Source: Dendrolimus kikuchii
Taxonomy: Eukaryota > Arthropoda > Insecta > Lepidoptera > Lasiocampidae
Length of the DNA: 64,000 nucleotides
Direction: 5' to 3'
Assembly: GCA_019925095.2 (NCBI GenBank)
Contig: CM034408.1
Span: forward strand, 2,046,001 to 2,110,000
Shown here in pieces: positions 9,991 to 20,964 of the stretch. How positions within the stretch are numbered: the stretch's first letter is position 1; every line of letters begins with the position of its first letter. The notes under the pieces are model-generated. The model did no database searches. It was given only the letters and a program-made list of their open reading frames with translations, and was not told the DNA's origin. The position numbers were made by a program, and so were the translations under genes.

Positions 9991-10732
9991 AAATAAAGGC
10001 TGTTTTTGTTTATTTAGCTTTAACTATTTTGACTTAGATGATATATCTATCAGCAATACCCGTGTGAACTCTTCAAATGATAACCATTTTAAAGCAGATC
10101 TCTTGCTCCATACGAAAATACTTCCCAGTACGTATCTATTAATAATGGCTCTTCGCTCTCTACTTGTGGTAAAACGTATTCTCCAATAAAGGGTAATTAT
10201 CACAGGATGTTATTTGTTATTGAAATGTTATACACGAGTGTTATTCCATTAATAAGCAGCCGCGGTGTCATTTGACAGTAATTAGGCTGCATTATGGTCT
10301 CCTTTCCTTTATTTGTTCATAACTTGTTTGGCCGCAATTTGGCGGGTTAGGTTACGAATAGATATAATTATACAACACTAGCGCTTTATTTTTTAATTTC
10401 GGATCTGTCTCTCTCTTTTTTCTATAAAGATGTTGACATTTCAATATTTACATCATATAAAGAGTTCAACGTACAGCGTTTTGCAGACGCTGCGGCTTAC
10501 TTTAATATTATAACATTAGTATAAATAATGCTCAAAATAACTATGTAATTGAGTCGCAATCAAGTTGCTATCAAGTCGCTACGAGCTGCTATTAGTCGTA
10601 AGATACGACTTCAACTGATGATGACTTCAACTACCACTAAGTTGAACCCAGGGATTAGCATCCAAGACCTAATAGTACGAGAATAAATCCCTGAAAGCAA
10701 CAAGGTGTATTTTCTTCACTATACTTCAAGAA

Positions 10733-11042
10733 ATCTGTGCAGGAACGGAGAAAGAATACAATTTCCTGCGGCCGGGCGGCCTGTCGTAAGAGGCGACTAA
10801 ACAACCCACAGCCAGGTAGTAGGGCACTTGCCCGACTGGATGGCTACCACCCCTGGTCTAAAAGCATGTCGCCATAACAACCTTGAGTTGTGTTCCGGCA
10901 TTAGTGACCTGGTTCCAGTGACCCTTAAGAGAGCAGCAGCGCATTTGTAGCACCTTTGGCGTTGCAAATGTCCATAGGCGATGGTAACCGCTTTCCATTA
11001 AGTGGGCCGTCTGCCTGTCTGCTGAACTCCTGCAATAAAAAA
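10733..11042 (+). mobile_element. SINE-Z copy, full length
   Basis: Starts TGTGCAGGAACGGAG and ends CTCCTGCAATAAAAAAA. It is intact over the whole family consensus, including GCCAGGTAGTAGGGCACTTG. Confidence 0.8.
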
Positions 11043-11249
11043 ATGAAAAGCACCAGTACACCACCAACCACTGCCAGCATCCACCACTACAACCAAGAGC
11101 AAGTGTACAAACTGTACAAAGAGAAAACATAAAATTTAAGTAATACTGTCTCACAAAAGAAGTCCCGCAGCCGGGGCGCTACGGTCGTGCAACGGAATGT
11201 TAGAAATAATATGTACAACACTTCTTTAAATATCATAATATAATATAAT

Positions 11250-11645
11250 ATCTTAGTGGACTGCAAATATTTTTAACAATTAAAACTACACGTGCTGATA
11301 TCACAAATTTTATTGAGAGACAAGTAGTAGTAGTAGTTGTATTCGCCACAAGGGCAGGCAAAGGAATCTTTAGTCCATACAGCCAATTCTGATGTTTAAG
11401 TCTTCGTATAATAGTCGCGCAGTTGTATTGTAGGCTACAACTAACGCCATTCAACGGAGTTCTTGTGAAAACTCGATAGGCCACATTATAAAGTTCACAT
11501 TTCTCGCAAAAACACATAATTACTACTCAAAAACTATCAATATCCTACAACTATTGTTCATTATAGAGTAATTTTACACATTTTTAGAAAATAAAACTGC
11601 ACAGCACAACGTCTCCTTTCAGTTCCCGCCAAAAACTCTTGAGAG
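11250..11645 (-). repeat. Dispersed repeat P, copy 1
   Basis: Minus-strand copy of family P. The sense strand begins GAGTTTTTGGCGGGAACTGA (right edge) and contains CTGTGCAGTTTTATTTTCTA, TTGATAGTTTTTGAGTAGTA and AGAACTCCGTTGAATGGC. It is inverted relative to the copy at 12250-12565, so the two bracket a V element. Confidence 0.75.
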
Positions 11646-11744
11646 ACAAAACCTGACACAAGAAAAAACAAAACATCTACGTTCTAAATTCAAATATTAT
11701 ATTTGGTGGCCAGTACTATGCTGCACCAAATATTACATATTAAC

Positions 11745-12235
11745 ACATAATCGTGGCTTCATCCACGCGTGATTTGAAATTCCCGCTGCATTTTCGGGAC
11801 ACAAAGTATTGCAGTATTTAAAAAATTAAGCCCTCGTTTTAGTGAAAACTGTGTCGGAATAAACTAATTTTTATGCACCCGAACAACTACAAACCACTCC
11901 CGGGAAAATTCCCGCAGGATTCCCGGGATCAAAATATCAAATATTTCATTAAATAAAATTTGCTATCGATCAGTGAAAAAATTACATTGGAATTAGATTT
12001 TTTATATATGGCCATTTTAAATAATTCCCAGAAAAAAATCCGCGGGATACCCAGGATAAAAAGTAGCGCAGATTTCAAGTCTAAGAATTTGTTGTTGATC
12101 AGCGAAAACCGCATCGAAATCGACCGAGTAGTTTTTACGTGAATCCCGAACAAACAAAGATACCGACAATCAGATAAGAAATTTAATGAATAAAAAATGT
12201 ATCATGTTCTCCATCGTTTATATAGTCTGTTCCAG
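11745..12235 (-). mobile_element. Helitron-like non-autonomous element, family V
   Basis: Minus-strand copy. It contains ATCCCGCGGATTTTTT-type blocks (sense), GATTTCGATGCGGTTTTCGC and CGGGATTCACGTAAAAA-like motifs shared with 4130-4436. A GC-containing CATCCACGCGTG hairpin is at the left. It sits between two inverted P repeats. Confidence 0.5.
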
Positions 12236-12249
12236 TTGTTTTTTTAAAT

Positions 12250-12565
12250 AACTTCAAGAGTTTTTGGCGGGAACTGAAAGGAGATGTTGTGCTGTGCAGT
12301 TTTATTTTCTAAAAATGTTAAAAATTACTCTAAAATGAACAATGATTGTAGGATATTGATAGTTTTTGAGTAGTAATTATGTGTTTTGTGAGAAATACGA
12401 ACTGTATAGTCAAATGTGGCTTTTTGAGTTGTCACAAGAACTCCGTTGAATGGCACTAGCTGATTACCTACAGTTCAGCTGTGCTACACATAGGCTTAAG
12501 AAAATGAAGAAACTATATTGTAAACTAAGATCTGGCTTAAAGGCATAGCTACCAAGCCATCAAAA
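12250..12565 (+). repeat. Dispersed repeat P, copy 2
   Basis: Begins GAGTTTTTGGCGGGAACTGA at 12258 and ends CTGGCTTAAAGGCATAGC. About 310 bases, matching 15856-16168 closely. No open frame is conserved among copies. Confidence 0.75.
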
Positions 12566-12625
12566 AAAATTTGTTGGAGTTTCCAACATAAAATAATTTT
12601 GGAACAATTCAGATTTAAAAGCATT

Positions 12626-12862
12626 TATCTCAAATACGACGATATGGCTAACACATCCCATAGAATGTAACTTGTATCAGTAAATTAATACTTCTAACTG
12701 TTTTAAAGTAACGTTGTAATTACATTCAGGACGTTTTAAAGTTACTTACTAAGGGCATACTTTTCACTACTCTTAATGTCCTTTATTCATGGGTCCAGTA
12801 TAAGATATTGTTACAAGTTACATTCTATAGGATATGTCAGCCATACCGTCGTATTTGAGATA
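12626..12862. mobile_element. TIR MITE, 237 bp
   Basis: Inverted ends TATCTCAAATACGACG on the left and its complement on the right. Inverted similarity extends about 60 bases inward (ACATCCCATAGAATGTAACT against AGTTACATTCTATAGGATAT). Non-coding. The terminal TA on each side is compatible with a TA target duplication, which would point to Tc1/mariner ancestry, but this is inference. Confidence 0.75.
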
Positions 12863-13104
12863 GACAATAATAAATAGATTATTTTGTATAACGTAATATT
12901 TACCTTAAAATACTTGATAAAAACAACATAATAACGTGGCTGGGCTCGTCTATATAATTAGTTCCATTTTTTACCGCGGGACTTGTTTCTCGAGAAGCAC
13001 TATATTGTAACTCAATAGAAGTCATATAAGAGTAGTAGTAGCATGGAAAAAGAATAAATAATATTGGTCATAATGGTAGACAAAGGAACTTTGTCCATTA
13101 ATAT

Positions 13105-13325
13105 TTTTTACATTCATATATACTCCATTAATATAATATATTAAGTCTTCAGTATAGCTTAGCCAAATTGTAGGTCTTCGACTGATGCTAATCAACGGAG
13201 TTCTTTTGACAAGTCGAAAGGCCACGTTTCATTTCACATTTCTCACAAAAATACATTACTCAAAAACTATCATCAATATCCTACTATTATTGTTCATTTT
13301 AAAGTAATCAGTTCCCGCGAAAAAC
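13105..13325 (-). repeat. Dispersed repeat P, decayed copy
   Basis: Contains CAACGGAGTTCTTTTGAC, TACTCAAAAACTATC and TCAGTTCCCGCGAAAAAC, the complement of P landmarks in the expected order. More diverged than the other copies. Confidence 0.6.
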
Positions 13326-14127
13326 CCCGAAGTATAAAGCTTTGATTTAAAAAAAAAAATACAATACCTTCAGTTCACCTACATCAAATGTATGAGAGTC
13401 TTCATACAAATATTTCCCAAACAGAAAAAACTAAAATTTACATCAACCCGTGATTAAAAAATTACGAAGAGGTCCTAGGCATCAAAAAAAAACTTAAGAA
13501 CATCGTGAGAGACGCATAAAATTAACTCATAATATTTAAATTACTTTCTTACGTGACCATTTTTTAAATGAAAAAAACAAAAAGAAAAAAAAACAATAAA
13601 AGCTATGGCCGACCCCTTTGGCGCGAAATCCAAATTTGCATACTCTGTGGCGATTTTTTTAATGCACCTAGTTAGGACAGATTATGCAAATCTGTTTTTT
13701 GGACATAGCCGTGTTGGCTGGGAGAATGTTTTTTTTTTCTTTTTTTTAATGAAGCGAATTATCTGGGAATGTTCGGGAAGATTTTTTCTTGTTTTTTATT
13801 TATACATAATTATTAATGTCTTTCTTTGTTTAAGAAATGGGATGAAAAATTCTCAAGGTTTTGAGTTTAAAATTGCTTAACAATGTCACTTTGCTTTATT
13901 TTAGTTTTTTAACGATGTTTCATGTTAGTTACTACGGTCCTTTGAGATTTTTTTCTGTATATTAGCTTAACATGATAGATGTATTCCATCTACCTAAGCT
14001 GTTAAGAAATTGTTTAAACTATGTGAATTACGACTTTCTTTAAAATAACTATGTTGGAATGATTCTTAGTTTGCAGTCTCCTCTACAATTTTGAAACAGA
14101 ATGGAGTATCATGCAATCTTCTTTTCA
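13326..14127. other. Spacer without recognised features
   Basis: Contains T-rich tracts around 13730 and an open frame at 13605-13880 with no recognisable protein content. No repeat partner found in the window. Confidence 0.4.
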
Positions 14128-14394
14128 TATAAAAAAAATGAATCATAGAAATGTATGTATGCGCATAACTTGAGAACGACTTCACCGATTTTGATGAAAT
14201 TTTGTGTGTGTTTGAGTGGGTCCCGGGATGGTTTAGATTCATAATTGGAACCGGTAGGTGGCGCTGAGATCAGGTTCTAGAATCCTCCTAATCACCCGGA
14301 CCGATTATGGTGGTTTCTTTTTTGTGTCATGAAACAAAGTCATTTAGGAATTCAGAAAATATGGCGGCGGTACGAAGTTCGCTGGGTCAGCTAG
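14128..14394 (+). mobile_element. Helitron-like element, family U, single-unit copy
   Basis: Contains TTGAGAACGACTTCACCGA, TTTGAGTGGGTCCCGGGATG and ACCGGTAGGTGGCGCTGAGA. It ends GGGTCAGCTAG (CTAG 14391-14394) followed by T. It has one unit of the 118-bp module that is tandemly expanded at 41863-42450 and 61390-61960. Confidence 0.7.
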
Positions 14395-14595
14395 TTTTCT
14401 ATATATATATGATTTTGAAAACGAGGGTGAACAATAGATAATATTTATATCTGAAGATTAGTTTCCGCGCGATTTGAATTTGCTATTTGGCTAAAGGAGG
14501 CCATGAGAAAGGCTCTAGGTTCTTATATACTTTTTTCAATAAAATAATCTTGCTATATGTCTAAAGTATGTGGATGACAAGTACTAATAGAATAT

Positions 14596-15060
14596 CGATA
14601 GATAGATAACACTTTATTGTACACTATTACATAAAACTTACGAACTAGTATTATACTAATTGTGTACAAAGGGCGGTCTTATCGCTAAAAAGCGATCTCT
14701 TCCAGACAACCCGTGGCAAGAATATTGCTGATTAGGAGTGGCGATGGTGGTATATGTAATAATTGATTACTTACATTTCAATAATAAATAAAAAAACAAG
14801 CATATTATTCAGTTGACGATTATTTTTGTGCTTAAATAATAATATAATTATACAAAAATGCCTTCCTAGTGACATATTTTTGTAAAATTAATAATGTTTA
14901 TTGTAAATTAGATTTTTTACAATTGTAATTATAACTACGTATTTATATTTCAGACACAAAAATTTTTTGTTAATGAATTAATATCAATAAATAATAAAAT
15001 ATATAACTATACTATATATACAAATATACACGTAAGTTACATATATACAAGATATAGTAA
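14596..15060 (-). mobile_element. Retroposon 3' region, family M
   Basis: The tail at the left is (GATA)n followed by ACACTTTATTGTACAC. Then come GGGCGGTCTTATCGCTAAAA and GCGATCTCTTCCAGACAACC. Further right, an AT-rich stretch (ATATAACTATACTATATA) matches, in reverse, 39735-39795. No coding sequence. Confidence 0.65.
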
Positions 15061-15214
15061 TAAAATGCAATTATTTAAACATAATAAACATATAGCTATA
15101 TGCAATATAATATTAATTAGATAAAGTTACATATCATTATATTGCAGACAGTATTTCCTGACCATATTCTTAAATGTTAATAGAGATTTTGCTTATCCAG
15201 CAACAGACTAAATA

Positions 15215-15532
15215 TTTTTTTTTTATTGCAGGAGATCAGCAGACAGGCAGACGGCTCACTTGATGGAAAGCGGTCACCATCGCCTATGGACATTTGCAAC
15301 AGCAAAGTTGCTACAAATGCGCTGCTGCTCTCTTAGGGGAAACTGGAACCTGGTCACTAATGCCGGAACACAACTCAAGGCTGTTATGGCGACATACTCT
15401 AGACCAGGGGTGGTAGCCATTCAGTCGGGCAAATGCCCTACCACCTGACTGTGGGTTGTTTAGTCGCCTCTTACGACAGGCCGCCCCAACGCAGGAAATT
15501 GTATTCTTTCTCCGTTCCTGAACGGATAGATA
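15215..15532 (-). mobile_element. SINE-Z copy, full length
   Basis: Inverted copy: T run plus ATTGCAGGAGATCAGCAGAC at the left (the 3' end), TCCGTTCCTGAACGGAT at the right (the 5' end). Confidence 0.8.
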
Positions 15533-15544
15533 ATATAATGAATC

Positions 15545-15745
15545 GAAAGTCAGACACAAATTGTATATTCCCAAGCTAAGGAAGTTGCTCTTGTGTTATA
15601 AGGAACACTCTGGGACCAACCGCAGATACCTAGACCATATCAAACAACAAAAAGTTATTTTACGCAATTTACCCTGCCAGGAATCGAACCTGGGGCTTCT
15701 GCGTTCCAGTAAGCTCAACCACAGAGACTGTGAATTAATATTATT
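15545..15745 (-). mobile_element. tRNA-derived SINE (family S)
   Basis: The sense strand contains a pol III B box (GGTTCGATTCCTGGCA, complement of 15678-15693) and an upstream TGGTTGAGC-type A-box region. The downstream body has CCAGAGTG-like and TATTCCCAAGC blocks shared with 22690-22915 and 53250-53515. A real tRNA gene is excluded because no cloverleaf closes. Confidence 0.75.
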
Positions 15746-15855
15746 ATCACTAAACATTCACATGTAACTTCTTTTCTTCAACTTGAAAGACCAGAAACAA
15801 TAATTCAGTATTTTACCAAATAATATCTATGGCTTAATGTGCTATTTACTCTTAT

Positions 15856-16168
15856 CTGGAGTTTTTGGCGGGAACTGAAAGGGGATGTTGTGCTGTGCAG
15901 TTTTATTTTCTAAAAATGTGTAAAATTACTCTAAAATGAACAATAGTTGTGGGATATTGATAGTTTTTGAGTAGTAATTATGTGTTTTGCGAGAAATGTG
16001 AACTGTATAGTCAAATGTGGCCTTTTGAGTTGTCACAAGAACTCCGTTGAATGGCACCAGCTAATAACCTACAGTTCAGCTGTGCTACACATAGACTTAA
16101 GAAAATGAAGAAACTATATTGTAAACTAAGATCTGGCTTAAAGGCCTAGCTGCCAAGCCATACACCTA
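15856..16168 (+). repeat. Dispersed repeat P, best-preserved copy
   Basis: Begins GGAGTTTTTGGCGGGAACTG and ends AAAGGCCTAGCTGCCAAGCC. It contains all landmarks of the family. There is no poly(A) tail and no terminal inverted repeat, so the class is open. Confidence 0.75.
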
Positions 16169-16706
16169 AGTAAATAATTTACTCTTATCTGCCTGATCTA
16201 AATGGTACCTACTCATTCAAATGTATATTATTGTACACAGATAAAAAAACCCAACCCACATTGTATAAATAGAAAAAAAATACGGGTACATTTTTTTTCT
16301 ATTCAAAAAAGAACTACCTGGCCACACATAGGTGGGGGTAGTTCCACCCTATATTTTTTTTCTTTCAAAAACTCTATAGTGAGGGGTTAATAGAAGCAAC
16401 CCCTACGAATCGTAGTTGCAAGATTGGTGAAACGAGTTTTAATAATGGAACCCTCCCCTATTATGTATTTTGGGATATTTTTTGAGTTAGTAACGGTCGT
16501 CAATAGAATAGGGTTGAAAGAAAGGGCAATTTTAACTGATGTGGGGTGGATTTTACTTTTGTAAGTTACTTTATACTAGAGGCTGGTTAGAAAATACATG
16601 GGTAATTTACCAATTTTCAGAAGACTACAGATAAAAATAAGTTAGACTTTTAAGTATTCACAAATATGCGTTTAACTTAATTATATTAATTTAATTAGGT
16701 AATAAT
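16169..16706. other. Spacer without recognised features
   Basis: Single-copy in this window. Small open frames without recognisable domains. Confidence 0.4.
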
Positions 16707-17235
16707 ATATTGATAATAAAACTATGTTTTAACGTTTTTAAACGTAGTAATTTATTTGATTTTTGTTATTCCGACGTTTCGGCCACTTTTCAGCGGCCGT
16801 GATCACGGAACACAAAGATGTCTAGTATCAACGAGTATTGTTTAAGTTTTATTTAGCCTACCGCCAACTTGTTCATTTTAATTATTTAGTTTTAATTTTG
16901 TTTATGGTTATTATTTACTCTATGGGCGCCTAATCTAACATACCATCGCTTCGCAATATGTTGTGGCTTGAAGAGAAGAAGCGGCGCAAGAAACTCTTCA
17001 GCAAACATGCCTAGCTTTAACAATTTTATATAATATTAAAATAGGTAGAAGGAAAAATAAAATAAATTATCAGTCAAGTTGTTTTGTGTTTCGTTGCACA
17101 CAGAAAGAGCTCACAGTGTCTTGAGGTCTGGCAGTTGGTTTTTGCTGGGTTTGGGTCTTAATAGTTTTGATGATCGGATCCCAAACAGGTGGTACTTGCC
17201 AACCATCTCCTCTATTGAAATTTGGGTGTGTTTTA
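16707..17235 (-). mobile_element. Penelope-like element, 3' end
   Basis: On the minus strand 17235-17090 encodes the end of a Penelope-type GIY-YIG endonuclease (PNFNRGDGWQVPPVWDPI-like, split over frames). It is followed by a 3' UTR with GAGTTTCTTGCGCCGCTTC and the terminal repeat with the GAAA-capped hairpin (16778-16820). In family terms, Penelope polymerase/endonuclease proteins end in a REAIEIxKHPxNFNREDG block. The same block is clearer at 56391-56660. The hairpin here has a G-U wobble where other copies have A-U, so the pairing is kept. Confidence 0.7.
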
Positions 17236-17239
17236 TATA

Positions 17240-17350
17240 TATACATACATACATAACTTCACGCCAGTTCCCTTGCGGGGTAGGCACGAACAACAGAGCG
17301 CCATTCAGGCTTATTCTTACACACCTCACTTGCTTCTTTGACATTATGTC
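17240..17350 (-). mobile_element. RTE-Y LINE 3' fragment
   Basis: (CATA)n tail at the left, then ACTTCACGCCAGTTCCCTTG, the complement of the RTE-Y C-terminal codons (WRSVVRAYPARELA and stop). About 110 bases only. Confidence 0.75.
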
Positions 17351-17515
17351 TAGTTATGTACAAAGGGCGGTCTTATCGATAAAAAGCGATCTCTTCCAGA
17401 TAGTGCCCAGAAGGCTGGCGGCATTGCCACGCTGCACGGCAATGCTGATTTGTTGCGCGAAATACGAACCAGCCTTCTGATCACTGGTGGTATCAGTCTC
17501 TTACAAATTTCTTGG
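17350..17515 (-). mobile_element. M tail joined to LINE family N C-terminus
   Basis: GGGCGGTCTTATCGATAAAA and GCGATCTCTTCCAGA (M) are followed directly by GTGCCCAGAAGGCTGGCGGC, whose complement encodes the family N C-terminus (QRGNAASLLGT-like). Here the two parts are adjacent, supporting the view that M is the 3' UTR of N or is often fused to it. Confidence 0.55.
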
Positions 17516-18330
17516 AAAATAGATAATATTACATTACACACATTACAAACTGCTTGTAGTGTACTTTGTGTTATGTAAATGTAAATTCAGCATCTTTACT
17601 TTGTGTTTGTACGGGCTAGCAACAGCCGTACATTGCCGTGCCAGCGGTTTACGCCGACACGTACATTTTAACATATCATTCACATTAGTACTCGTTTATC
17701 ACCGTACTCGGTCAGTTGGCAAAACAGCGTCTGATCCTAGTACAATCATAAGCACCATCATTTCATTAGCATAACTTTAGCAATAAACAATATATATCTA
17801 CAAACCTCTATCATTAAAATCCTATGTAGGAAAACCCACTACAGTGTTATACAACTGTAAATCAATTGTTAGAAGAGAGTCTATTTGCCCGCTGTTGCTA
17901 CAACACGTCCGTATTAAAACTTTAGCTACTACTACTTTAGTGTGTTTCACTGCGAAAAGGATCCTACCACGAGTTACCATCATAACATATTTAATTCAGA
18001 AGTGGAATTTCACGTAATTCTGAACGTACTGGAATTTGAAAATTTTTAATTGGAAAACGTCCTGCCTGATACCGATTTGGCATCTACCGACCCGTCCACG
18101 CGATTGAAAGACCGACGGTAAGCCTCCATTTCTCACCGGAGCCCGCGTCTCCACGCGTCGTGATCGACGATAAAACTCAGTCCCCTCATGTGAGCCCGCA
18201 ACACCCCTGAAACACCACCGTAATCGACGGTAAGCGTCCACCCTCCCCGAACAGTTCGAAAGACTGTGGTTCCAACAATAGAAACAAAACACCTTGAACG
18301 TTGTTTACATGTTTGGGACAGTTTATACCA
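17516..18330. other. Spacer, moderately GC-rich in part
   Basis: Between 18070 and 18260 the sequence is GC-richer than its surroundings and has a partial internal repeat (GTAAGCCTCCATTTC and GTAAGCGTCCACCCT; GATCGACGATAAAA and AATCGACGGTAAGC). No protein domain was recognised. Confidence 0.4.
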
Positions 18331-18704
18331 TAGGTTCTCAAAGTAGGCGGTAACGCCCCCCAACGTGCGCTGAGGTCAACCGACTAGGCGATTGAAACTT
18401 CAAGTAATATTAAAGGGCGTTAAATAAAAATCGGTGGGTGTTGGAAATTATGACGGAATAGATAAATATAAAATAATTATTAAATTTATTGTTACAACTT
18501 AGTCTTCGACAAAGACAAATTACACGTACAGTCTCAAAAAAAGCACATTTTATTACCTGTCGGCATTTGAACTGATTGTAATCCTTTTATGATCGTCTTT
18601 TTTGTTTACTTATTTATTGGTATACGTTTCTAATATTGTGAAGAACAGTCTATTGTTCTATTGTACTCGTTTACGGCCGCTCGCAGGCTGCCTCATTAGC
18701 CAGG

Positions 18705-19035
18705 TGTTACGGATTATAAAGAACAATCTGATTCTAGGAAATTCGGTCACGTTGCCGGGCGGGCACAATTGAATTTGTGCAGTATAAAACGATGGACTGA
18801 TTGAGAGAGGGAGGCAGTCAAGTTACGACTACGATACGGGCGTGACGTGTGTACATTCGGGAATCTAGTAATGACGGACTTTGCGCGTTTTATTGAATTA
18901 CGACCTTCTGCATTACGTTTGGATTTGTTGTGTTCGGTTAAATTTGTACCTGTGTTATACGTCTTTGTATAGTTCTAATAAACTCTATAGTAATTCTAAC
19001 GGCATTTTAATTCGAGTCCCGCTAAACTCGTAACA
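18705..19035. mobile_element. Probable solo LTR
   Basis: 331 bases bounded by TGTTACG and CGTAACA, so it starts TG, ends CA and has a 7-bp inverted terminus. It contains a TATA box (AGTATAAAACG, 18781), a GTCAAGTTACG start-like site about 35 bases downstream, and AATAAA at 18977. This is LTR-type promoter and polyadenylation organisation. The flanks (CCAGG, ATATT) are not a duplication, so it may be a recombined LTR. Confidence 0.5.
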
Positions 19036-19394
19036 ATATTGTCCCTTGATTATGTGTAGTTTTTGCTCTACACGTTACGATATTAGAATACCGCAATTCA
19101 ATACAGTTTTTACAATTTTAATACGTTTCCAGCCCTGAATTCAGTACGCGTTGAAAATCAGTCGCGACATCACTGTCTAGACATTTCACTTATTTAAAGG
19201 TTATTGTGTTATTTGCTGGACCAAAAGTTTAATGTGTAACGGCTCTATTAACAGAAAAAAAAGATATCGGTTGAAGATAACTAAACGAATAGAATAGAAT
19301 TTTGTTAACAAAATTGGAACCGAACGTTAATAAATTGGTACAATATGCTTGTCAGACTCATCATTCACATAAAATTTGTTGTCAAAAGTCTAAT

Positions 19395-19590
19395 TTATAT
19401 TCAAATTCAAATGATTTTATTCAAAATAAGTTCCACTGGTGAACACTTTTTGAAGGTCACACATATAAGTTAAAATTTAATTTTACTTCCTATTTTATGT
19501 ATACCGCTTCGCAACGTGTTAATGCTGTAAAGGAGAAGAAGCGGCAAGAAACTCCCCAGCAACACGTCTAGCTAAAATTGTTTTTCTTTA
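19395..19590 (-). repeat. Dispersed repeat K, copy 2
   Basis: Reverse copy of 6165-6350: GAACACTTTTTGAAGGTCAC, AGGAGAAGAAGCGGCAAGAA, ACTCCCCAGCAACACGTC. Probably a Penelope-related 3' UTR (inference). Confidence 0.55.
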
Positions 19591-20029
19591 TATATGTAAT
19601 TCTATTTATACCTCAAGTTCTTTTTTAAAATTTTATACAGAAGTATGTTACAGAATAACTTTTCGAAGAATTAATAGAGTTGTAGCAAACAGTGCATGCG
19701 CAGTAAGACAAAGATACAGCAAGGGGAAAGAAAAATATTATTATTGTTATAATAATGACGAGACGTACTAAAAGTTTATAATATTAATTGTTGTTATTTT
19801 TTTGAATAAATAAAATAATGAGTTATTTTGAACTAACCAGTTGAGACCTAAATCATTCCCTACATATTTCTGTAAAGATATTGATGAAGAATTTCTGGAG
19901 GGCATTGATTATTTAATTTTTCCAAAGTGGGCGGTACACAAAAAAAATTTGAGAACCAAACCAGTGTGTTTATACAACAAATGATAATTAATATAAGCTA
20001 TTCTAAAATGTCTGCACATACAGCTATTC

Positions 20030-20135
20030 GTGCAGGAACGGAGAATGAATACTAAATGCTGGTGCCGAGCGGCTTGCGAGGTAACAGAACAACCCATAGC
20101 CAGGCGGTAAGGCATTTCCCCGTCTGGATCGGACT
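20030..20135 (+). mobile_element. SINE-Z, 5' fragment
   Basis: GTGCAGGAACGGAGAATGAA and CCCATAGCCAGGCGGTAAGG match the first 100 bases of SINE-Z. It breaks off at TCTGGATCGGACTGGG, where an R1-type 3' UTR begins. Confidence 0.65.
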
Positions 20136-20385
20136 GGGCGTAACTACGTTCTAAGTCTCAGCCTTTCCTACATAAAAAACGCGGGGCACATGGGAGGAGG
20201 GTGGTTTTAGTGGGTAGTGATTGTTGCCCGTGCAACTTCTCGGAGTCTCCACACAAGCTGGTTGATTACTGCTTGGATTGCCCCTTATTAAAGGGTAAAG
20301 CCTCCATGATCAACTATGGTCTAATCCCTTGCAAAGGACCCGGTATTGTGCGTAAATAGCATTTCCCCCGCCATAAAAAAGAAAT
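20136..20385 (+). mobile_element. R1-like LINE 3' UTR fragment
   Basis: Contains AACTACGTTCTAAGTCTCA, GCGGGGCACATGGGAGGAGG and GTGGTTTTAGTGGGTAGTGA, the same order (in reverse) as 58970-59110 downstream of the R1 reading frame. Ends GCATTTCCCCCGCC. No coding sequence. Confidence 0.65.
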
Positions 20386-20964
20386 CCCCGTCTGGATGGC
20401 TACCACGCTATGTCCGCACTACGATCTCATATTTTCAAAGCTGATTGCAGAGGACATAATGATAAACAATAAAAAATTCCGAATACATTTTGCGGGGCTC
20501 TAATACACAAGACAGGTGTATGGCGCGAGCCTAACATTTTTTTTCCACCAAACAAAATTGCAATATGAGCAAGGAGTTGATTTTTATCGCTCCTCTACGC
20601 GATATTTGGGAGTGCTAAATTAGATACACAAGAGTCGATTTCGCGGAATTTTTACGAATTAGCCCTTGCCTGTTTTTAGTGCCAGCTTGGATACCATAAT
20701 AACTGGTTGTTTTGGGATTCAGAACTATTCATTAGTTGATGGGGTACTGTTACATTTAAATTGGTTTTCAATTGAATGGATGCGTTAGAAAGATTTTAAT
20801 TATATTACTATTCTATTAAGCCTATAACAGCTAAATAGCGTATTTTGAACAATTTCTCAGGTAATTTTACGCAGTTTACAGCACAGAAAAAATTTGTTAA
20901 TCTTGATCATATTTTTGAGGGAAGGACAGAGCAGAGAAGAGCAGGGTTTGAGCGTTTTCATTTT
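20386..20964. other. Spacer; short SINE-Z-like scrap at its start
   Basis: CCCCGTCTGGATGGCTACCA at 20385-20404 matches the middle of SINE-Z. The rest shows no recognised feature. Confidence 0.4.

Larger units (their letters stand above)
18333..19957. mobile_element. Decayed hAT-like element (tentative)
   Basis: GGTTCTCAAAGTAGGCGGTA at the left and a rough inverted counterpart ending TTTGAGAACC at the right resemble hAT ends (CAGxGGTTCTCAAA). The interior has no transposase and contains a probable solo LTR and a K repeat. No clear 8-bp duplication was found, so this stays tentative. Confidence 0.35.

Noticed and set aside
17079..17480. 133-codon plus-strand open frame
   Set aside because: It runs across the junctions of a reverse Penelope end, a reverse RTE-Y end and an M/N fragment, so it is a chance frame.
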